Positions 7,359 to 13,158 of a stretch of 13,158 nucleotides of DNA are shown piece after piece. Position numbers and translations under genes: made by a program. Numbering within the stretch: the stretch's first letter is position 1; each line of letters starts with the position of its first letter. Source of the DNA: Teratosphaeria epicoccoides (lineage: Eukaryota > Ascomycota > Dothideomycetes > Mycosphaerellales > Teratosphaeriaceae); assembly GCA_021401465.1 (NCBI GenBank), contig JADDMT010000310.1, positions 1 to 13,158 of the forward strand, written 5' to 3'. The notes beneath the pieces are model-generated. The model had not been told where the DNA came from, made no database searches, and worked only from the letters and a program-made list of their open reading frames with translations.

Positions 7359-10300
7359 CTCTTCGTTCTCTTCTGCTACTAGCATTAGGTCCGCGGGCTC
7401 TTTACCCTCGCGCTGTACCCATAGTTCGAGTAGAGATATGTAGAAGACGTCATGCACACGATACGACGCTAGCAACGATAGCTAGTATGCCTGCAAGCCT
7501 ATTGCGTCATGTATCTAGAAGGGTCCGACGAACCTTGGCATCATCTTCTTGCTTAGAAGTTTCAGCTTAAGATTCTTTGTTAATAGTAACACCTTCGTAC
7601 TAACTACATACTACATCGGTTTAGCACAGGCGTTATTATGTTTAATCTAGGATTCTGAGGCCTTTTTCTAGTGTTCTATTAGCACCGAATGTACCTCGCG
7701 CATACGCCGCGCTAATTCTGTAGCGGCTAGCACCCTCTCCTTAGAAGACTTGTCCTGAGGCAGTTCTAGGTGTATTTCCGGATTAAAGCCATAAAGAATC
7801 TGAAATGGCAACATACGCATAGTAGCATGCATGCTGTTATTAACTGCAAATTCCGCTATAGGAATTACGTTAGCCTAGGCATCCTGGTTCTTAGCGTAGT
7901 AGCACTAAAGGTACTACTTAAGAGTCTAGTTCATACGTTTAGTCTGACTATTAGTCTGTAGATAGAATGCTGTACTTAGGTAGTGCTTAACACGCGCCTC
8001 AAACACAAATTCTTGCTAGTATTTACTAGTAAAGACAGAACCTCGATCTAATAGGATACTTCGGGGGACACTAAAGCGCTATATAACTTCGTCGCGAAGT
8101 AGTCGCGCAAGCTTACTACTTGTGCATCTTTTCGTACATAGGATAAAGACATTCATCTTAGAGTATTAGTCGACTACTACAAGGACAGCATTAACTACAT
8201 TGCCTCTCTACTTTGCTAGCAGCAAATTAGTAATAAAATCTATAGTCAAGTCCTGCTATAGTCTCTCTAGTAGTAGGAGCGCCTAAGCATCGCTATAGGG
8301 GCGATAGCGCCAAGATTTGCTAACCTGGCATGTCTAGCAGGATTTGACATAGTTAGAGACATCCTGTTCTAGCGTAGGCTACTAGTATTTACGTCCGAGA
8401 AGTGCGTTTGTCTTCTCTGCGCCAAAATGGCCCGCGAGTTCATTATCATGATAAATACAGAGGAGCTGCGAACAGAGTACGTAGTTAGCAGGTACGTAGA
8501 GCCTATTATCAAAGTACTACAAGTCGCCTGACTTAGTCTAGTACTTCGGACCGCCTGCGGTATCCTAGAGGGCTACACCCTCATTAATTAACTCCGGTTC
8601 TCGCTCTTGCAACCGCTAAATAAGTCTCGAGACTTCTTTAAAGGGTTCTTTAGACATTACATGCTTACTACATGTAAGCTAGTTAACTACCGCACAGATC
8701 GAGCTAGACGCGGTTACTATAACTGCTAGATAGGAGGGTTCGTCGCTAGCGGAGGCCGTGAGGCCCTATTAGACCTGCAGTTAACCTATAAGAGGAGCTA
8801 ACGACAGATCGCTGCCCTAAACTACAAGCTTCGTTTGCAGCGTAGGGAGAAGCTGTTAGTTACCCTCCTCCCTAGTGTCGTAGTCTAGTCGTTATAAAGG
8901 ACTGTCGGCTAGATTCGTCTTTCTAGAACGATGCTAGATAACGAAGTTAAAGCTAGCGAGGAAAGTCGCCTACCTTGCTTGCTAACTACTTAGCTACTTT
9001 ACGCCTATGAAGCCGCGAAGGTTATTATAGTTAGTAAGTACCTTAATAGGGTACGCTATGCCTTCGAGGTAGTGTTAGTACTCCTTAAAGCCGTTAACAA
9101 TAGCTAAAAGCTCTTAGTCGTAAATCTTATAGTTAAGCTTAGCGCCCTGCATCTTCTGCGACTAGAAGGCAATTAGGTACTATCGCGTACTACCTTCGTG
9201 CGACTAGAGCTGCGATATAATTACGGCTATTGCGAATTTTAAAGCATTAGTCTCTATCTAGATCTTCGTAGCAGGGTCAAAGTACCGAAGTATAGGCGTA
9301 GTTTAAAAAGCTACTTTAAGTTCAGAGAAAGCCTTACTCTAAGCCTCCTCCTAAGGCACTATCCCTAGCTTTTTTCCTTGAATCGCGCCCTTTGCAAGGG
9401 CCGTGAGAGGGGCCACAATCTTTGAGTAGGATCGTATGAATCTGCAATAGAAGTTAGTAAATCCTAGGAATACCTGTACTTCTTAGAGAGTAGTTAGCTG
9501 TAGCTACTCCGTAATTACAGACACCTTTTAGTTATCTATGATAACTCCTTCTATAGAGACGATGTATCCAAGAAACTTAATCCTATCTGTTAGGAATGAG
9601 TACTTCTTTAGATTTGCGAATAGAGTGAACTTATAGAGCTATTCGAGTACTATCCTTAGGTACTAAATATGCTCCTCCTTTAAGTTAGAGTAGACTAGTA
9701 TATCGTCTAAATATACTACGTAGCAGGTGTCAACGAGGCTAGCTAGGGCCTAGTTAATATACGCTTAGAACGTTACTAGTACGTTAGTTAAGCTAAATAG
9801 CATTACTATATACTTAAAGTGCTTATACTACGTTTAGAATGTAGTCTTCTACTTGTCGCCCTTTCAGATTGGTATCTAGTAGTAGGCGTCCTTCAAGTCA
9901 ATAGACAAGAAGATAGCGGCGCGACTAAGGCGGTCAAGCGTCTCGCTAATAAGTAGTAGGGGGCAGCGGTTTTTCTAGGTTACCGCGTTAAGGCCCCTAT
10001 AGTTAACATATAGGCGGAGTATGTTATCCTTCTTTAGGACAAACATAACTAACGCTCTAGCCTCGCTATCGCTTCGTCGGATCCACGCGTTCCTTTGCGC
10101 CTTATAGAGGTAGTCTCGAAGTGTTTCGAGCTACGATTCCGACATAGGGTACAGAGGTCGATATAGAGGATTGTAACTCTCCTTAAGGTTAATCGCATGT
10201 TCCGCGTCTAGGGCCTAGGCATAGGCCGTAGCCTCTACGTCGAAAATATCGGCGTATTCCTCTAACTCAGGCAGAAGGGTAACGTCTTCCTTGACGTTCT

Positions 10301-10895
10301 ATATGCGGACCGTATACACGCATTAGACCTTCTTCATGTCCTTGTAGAAGCTATGTGTATCACGTATCCGCACTACAGGAACTTCGCCTATAGAGCTGTA
10401 GAACTAGTTGTTAGTAGCTCTATTAACAACGACTCCCTGCTTGTAGCGCTAAGGGCGACCGAGTAGGAGCTCCTTATTAGGAACATCTTCGGCATAGAAG
10501 ACTTCGTTAGTCTCGCGCACTTCTCCTAAGGAGTCCGCGAGTTAGAGGCGTATGTTGTACGCGCCTTAAGCCGCTACGCCTTCGCCCTAAAAGGACTTCA
10601 TAGTAGGTAGTAGGGCTCCTAGGATTAGCTTCAAACCGAGCTGTACGACTACCCTCTAGGGTATCACGTTAACCTCTGCAAGGTCATCTAACATATAGTC
10701 TACTAGCTTAAGCGAGCTATTAACTCAGACCGCACCATATAGGCGCTAGGCAGGCCACAAGTCTACACTATTAGTAACAGACAGCTTAGATACCTGCGGT
10801 AGCTATTTAGTTGTCTCGGGCTTGTCCTTCTTTCGCCTCCCCTCTAGGGAGGTTTCGGACACCTTGCTTACCTTCTTCCTATTACTTCGTTTAAG

Positions 10896-10937
10896 ACAGC
10901 GAGCCGCCTAGTAGTCCCTTGCTCTACAGATGTAGCA
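10896..10937 (-). other. Gag zinc knuckle (CCHC) with His mutated to Tyr
   Basis: The residues CYICRARDY-stop-AARC fit C-x2-C-x4-H-x4-C, except that the His position reads Tyr (CAC to TAC) and the next codon is TAG, probably a former Trp. The knuckle normally binds the genomic RNA in the Gag particle. It lies in the same frame as RT and integrase. Confidence 0.85.
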
Positions 10938-12100
10938 GCTACTCGGAGGCTTCTCGCTCCTGTCTTTTAGCTCGGAGGGCTTACTCCTCCAGAATGAATT
11001 ACTGCATTAGACATGACCCCTAGGGCGCTTATAATAGCGGCCCTTTAGTAGGTCCTTAGGGCTTAGACGCTTATTGTCCTTACTGCCCGATTTTCTATTT
11101 CGCTTTAAGGTGATTTCTATACATGTCGTAAGGGACATAAGGTCTTACTAAGTTGTCGGAAGTTCATGAAAAGTCATGATTATATTCTGAAGATTATTAT
11201 TAAGTTTGACGAGCAAGTGCCGCATACGTTATGTCTTAGTATAGGGTAGCATCTGTCCCTTGACATAGCGAGGTAGGTAGCAAAGCTAGAGGTTGTTTGT
11301 CCCTTCCTCTGCTTAGCCTTCTTATACTCGACAGACATAGTAAGGGCGTAATTCCCTAGATCCTCGACCTAGTCGACATAGAACTAGCGAAAGTCTGCCT
11401 ATGTATACGTTCTGTCATAGACCTGCATAAGGTCATACTACTCATGCTAATTGTTGCGAGGTTCCTTATCCTCTTCAAGCTACATTACACTAAAGGCAAC
11501 TCGTTTGCCCTCTATAGAATATCCGCGTAGGTTAAGCACAAAAACTGCCTTACATGCCTGTAAGAAAGTTCAAGCCTCCTTTAAGGTATCTCCCTTAAAT
11601 GGCTTCGGGTTACATGCGTTACGACTACCTCCTAGTTAGCCTACTATAGCCCTGAATTTAGGCACTAGGTTCGCAGGCACACGCGGAGAGTCTGCGCCTC
11701 CTAGTAAGTTGTCTTCGCGGGTCCCTAGCATAAAATCTCGCTAGATTTCTTCGTCTGCTAGTTTATTAGTACTACTCATACTAACGTCTTCGTCGTCCTT
11801 GCTGTTGTCGCTACTAGAAGCAGTATAGCTCTAGCTCTAGTTTATAAGGCAGTTCGCGACCTAATTAACAATCATGGCTACAAGGGCTAAGTCGATAGTT
11901 AGGGTTAGCTACAGTCCCTATGTAAGGGGTCTATTACCTTGTCTGCCGCGTAATTAGCCTCTAGCGGAACTGTCGCTTAATGCAGTGTCACTTGTAGGGG
12001 GTACTTCTACAGGCTAGTTACTTAGGCTAGCTTCGCTATTATAGGTACTTAGGATAGTACTCGCTACGCGTTAGTTGCGAGTTCGTAGTACTCTAGACAT

Positions 12101-12149
12101 ATCGTAGTATTCTCTGCTAGACTGTAAAGCAGGGGAGAGAAAGCAGAAC
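12101..12149 (-). other. Leader between element B 5' LTR and gag ATG
   Basis: Only about 49 bases separate the LTR end from the first Met of gag on the minus strand. The primer-binding site should lie at its LTR-proximal end, which reads GTTCTGCTTTCTC on the minus strand. I cannot match this to a tRNA 3' end. Given the mutations and the uncertain LTR limit, a tRNA primer and Tf1-like self-priming both remain possible. Confidence 0.4.
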
Positions 12150-12340
12150 TAATATAGATGTATATGCTATATAATATAGAAATATCTTGTAGTGTAACAG
12201 AGTAATCTGACCTTTTAGTAGGTATAAGATAGCACTACTTTCTGCTTATTACAGAGGTAGCGCTAAGGGTACTTATAACCCCTGATACTCCTTAATTAGG
12301 GAAAGTATGTCTAAGCCTAACCCTGTAGGGATACTATAGG
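12150..12340 (-). repeat. 5' LTR of element B, U5-side 191 bp, interrupted by element A
   Basis: It aligns without gaps to 4342-4532 with 17 differences. In every case this copy has T or A where the left copy has C or G. The alignment stops exactly where element A begins (12341). The last five bases before the insertion, ATAGG, are the presumed target duplication; the partner copy would lie beyond the window. Confidence 0.9.
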
Positions 12341-12509
12341 TGTCATAAGGGTAGGTGCTAATAGCAGGAAGGTAACTAGGTGTTAGACTCGGGAGCTGTG
12401 AAGAATATCGACAATGGCAGTTGACCTTGTAACTGACTCTCCTCTAAGCAAGAGAGGATTAAATTGAGATTAAGCACGAAGCTCCTAACTACCTGTCCTA
12501 AAGCCATCC

Positions 12510-12516
12510 CTATATA
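12510..12516 (-). promoter_or_regulatory. TATA-like box in LTR A (right)
   Basis: CTATATA on the + strand reads TATATAG on the minus strand, identical to 3509-3515 in the left copy and at the same position relative to the hairpin array. Confidence 0.45.
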
Positions 12517-12542
12517 CTAGAGAGCGACAGAGCAGCTCTGTT

Positions 12543-12705
12543 AGATCTGTCGACAGACCCGACAGATCCGTGTCTATAGATCTGTGGACTAACCCCACAG
12601 ATCTAAGGGTCTATCATCACATGACAGATCCCTTCTTCCTTATAAGCCTATGGATCTGTAGACTATCCCTACAGATCTAGGGATCTGTCCTTACGTGACA
12701 GATCC
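12543..12705. repeat. GATCTGT/ACAGATC stem-loop array in LTR A (right)
   Basis: This copy preserves the array better. Perfect 9-bp stems with 7-nt loops lie at 12579-12603, 12653-12677 and 12681-12705, and the palindrome TCTGTCGACAGA at 12546-12557. Two of the loops read ACTAACC and ACTATCC, so loop sequence is also similar. The units recur about every 75 bp, which suggests an ancestral duplication. Confidence 0.8.
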
Positions 12706-12833
12706 TTTCTTCTATGACTATGCCTATGACTCATAGTACTCCTATGACAGTACTATGACTCATAGCACTTAGGACCCACATGATCCTGTATCCTACAGTA
12801 CTCCGGACAGTACTCCTGACACTTATGACACTA

Positions 12834-12843
12834 TCCCCCTCTT
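12834..12843 (-). other. Polypurine tract of element A, right copy
   Basis: A ten-base pyrimidine run on the + strand (TCCCCCTCTT) is a purine run on the element strand. It lies three bases from the LTR, as in the left copy. Confidence 0.82.
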
Positions 12844-12906
12844 AGTCTAGCTCGTCCCTAAGCTACCTCATTAGTGCGGGGTTTCTCTTGTTTCTTCTTT
12901 CAAACT

Positions 12907-13158
12907 ATGATGTCTTCTCTTTCTACATCACTGCCTTGTGTCATTCTAGACACTGACGCCCCTTCAACGCAGAAACGCAAACGCCGCGCGAATCAAATCT
13001 ATCGTTAGGGCCAGGACAGCATGAAGTCCTATACTCGGTGTCAAGAGCTAAAGCTCGTCTGTCGGGTACACATTTCCTTGGGGAAATGTTCGTAATGTCA
13101 CTTTAGCAACTGTCGGAGTTGCGACGCGAAGGTGACAGAGGTCGAATAGAAGAAGTTA
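12907..13158 (+). pseudogene. Antisense ORF of element A, right copy (N-terminal part, window-truncated)
   Basis: The frame opens with ATG ATG at 12907 and runs to the window end (84 codons) with three in-frame stops: TAG after residue 33, TAA in the cluster and TAG before the final K-K-L. It reads MMSSLSTSLPCVILDTDAP, then a basic patch QKRKRRANQIY, then a Met at 13021 that starts the cluster. The cluster is YTRCQELKLVC, eight residues, KCS-stop-C, seven residues, C. With the first Tyr as a mutated Cys (TGT to TAT), this is C-x2-C-x6-C-x8-C-x2-C-x7-C, which fits the Zn(II)2Cys6 consensus, including a Lys between the second and third Cys. One extra Cys lies in the last interval. It starts 76 bp from the LTR and so may be transcribed from LTR or polypurine-tract-proximal sequence. 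Confidence 0.75.

Larger units (their letters stand above)
7137..12100 (-). pseudogene. gag-pol: Element B gag-pol polyprotein, RIP-inactivated
   Basis: This is a frame of about 1650 codons from ATG 12098-12100 to TAA 7137-7139. Gag contains FKGDTLKEA and YALTMSVEYKKAKQRKGQT; near 11262-11267 the frame shifts by one base, and from there on everything lies in one frame. In order follow a CCHC knuckle (10896-10937), a poorly recognisable protease region, RT (from about 10080, with YLDD at 9702-9713), RNase H (around 9300-9000), integrase with H-x6-H (8427-8450) and C-x-T-C (8328-8339), and a chromodomain (7212-7358). Three key residues are lost: knuckle His to Tyr, RNase H Asp to Asn (9246-9248) and integrase Glu to Lys (7938-7940). 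The two integrase Asp (8238-8240, 8046-8048) remain. Nonsense codons occur throughout. The shared frame of knuckle and pol suggests one original gag-pol ORF. Confidence 0.93.
4342..12340 (-). mobile_element. Element B: near-complete chromovirus on the minus strand with an antisense ORF
   Basis: A Ty3/gypsy element lies in reverse orientation. A 5' LTR segment at the right (12150-12340) is followed by a short leader, gag-pol (12100 down to 7137), a convergent antisense ORF (5509-6996) and a 3' LTR at the left (from 4342, right-hand limit not determinable). The two LTR segments are 191 bp each, without gaps, and differ at 17 positions, all transitions in one direction. The right LTR is interrupted at 12340/12341 by a copy of element A and presumably continues past the window. 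Its polyprotein differs clearly from that of element A, so it is a different family. Confidence 0.88.
12341..12830 (-). repeat. 3' LTR of element A, right copy (490 bp)
   Basis: On the + strand it opens TGTCATAAGG and closes ACTTATGACA, a near-perfect terminal inverted repeat with the TG...CA ends typical of LTRs. The hairpin array (12543-12705) and the TATA-like word (12510-12516, minus) are both present. A short duplication (AGTACTCCGGACAGTACTCC, 12798-12817) accounts for part of its extra 20 bp relative to the left copy. Confidence 0.93.
12341..13158 (-). mobile_element. Element A, right copy: 3' end, inserted into element B LTR
   Basis: This is an inverted copy of 2880-3678, cut by the window end. 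It has the 3' LTR (12341-12830), polypurine tract (12834-12843) and the start of the antisense ORF. It retains more CA/TG steps than the left copy, so it is less mutated in the LTR. It lies inside the LTR of element B and therefore inserted after B. Confidence 0.93.

Noticed and set aside
7770..7961. Open frame of 63 codons on the + strand
   Set aside because: It is antisense to the C-terminal part of the element B integrase core; no motif of its own.
11451..11639. Open frame of 62 codons on the + strand
   Set aside because: It is antisense to Gag of element B, where the minus frame shows coherent Gag sequence.
12101..12149. tRNA-derived primer-binding site for element B
   Set aside because: No TGG-initiated match to a tRNA 3' end could be recognised and the LTR limit is uncertain by several bases.
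1..13158. Alternative genetic code with TAG read as Trp or Gln
   Set aside because: TAG sits at both former Trp and former Gln positions, and catalytic His, Asp, Glu and Cys codons are also changed by C-to-T or G-to-A; RIP explains all of these, recoding does not.

Overview
The window is a piece of repeat-dense, heavily mutated fungal DNA, most likely from a filamentous ascomycete. It holds no intact protein-coding gene. Nearly everything I can assign belongs to two different Ty3/gypsy LTR retrotransposons of the chromovirus type (gag-pol ending in a chromodomain). Their reading frames are still continuous but are peppered with stop codons of the kind made by C-to-T change: Trp TGG to TAG, Gln CAG/CAA to TAG/TAA, rarely Arg CGA to TGA. 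This, together with the abundance of TpA, is the signature of repeat-induced point mutation (RIP). The host assignment is inferred from RIP and element type, not from a host gene.

Layout. (1) 1-3678: the 3' part of element A on the + strand, with pol from mid reverse transcriptase to chromodomain (3-2513), an antisense ORF (2496-3128, minus), a polypurine tract and a 470-bp LTR (3209-3678). (2) 3679-4341: about 660 bp with no gene, holding three short hairpins and a two-copy 59-bp tandem repeat. (3) 4342-12340: element B, whose gag-pol lies on the minus strand (12100 down to 7137). The repeated LTR segments are 4342-4532 and 12150-12340; the left LTR probably runs on to about 5380. Between the end of pol and the 3' LTR, on the opposite (+) strand, is a 495-codon broken ORF (5509-6996) with its own TATA box. 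(4) 12341-13158: the 3' end of a second copy of element A, inverted relative to the first and inserted into B's 5' LTR. It has a 490-bp LTR, a polypurine tract and the start of the same antisense ORF (12907 onward, +).

The most interesting point is that both elements carry an extra ORF antisense to gag-pol, convergent with it, between the pol stop and the 3' LTR. In element A it encodes a basic nuclear-localisation-like stretch, a cysteine pattern matching the fungal Zn(II)2Cys6 (Gal4-type) cluster spacing, and then a long predicted coiled coil. In element B the ORF is longer, has a cysteine-rich N-terminal third and a very basic C-terminal part. A retrotransposon-borne antisense gene for a transcription-factor-like protein is the best candidate here for an undescribed system.

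All genes are dead. In element B the zinc-knuckle His, the first RNase H Asp and the integrase catalytic Glu have each been changed by RIP-type transitions, and gag has a frameshift. Element A keeps its visible RT, RNase H and integrase catalytic residues but has many nonsense codons.
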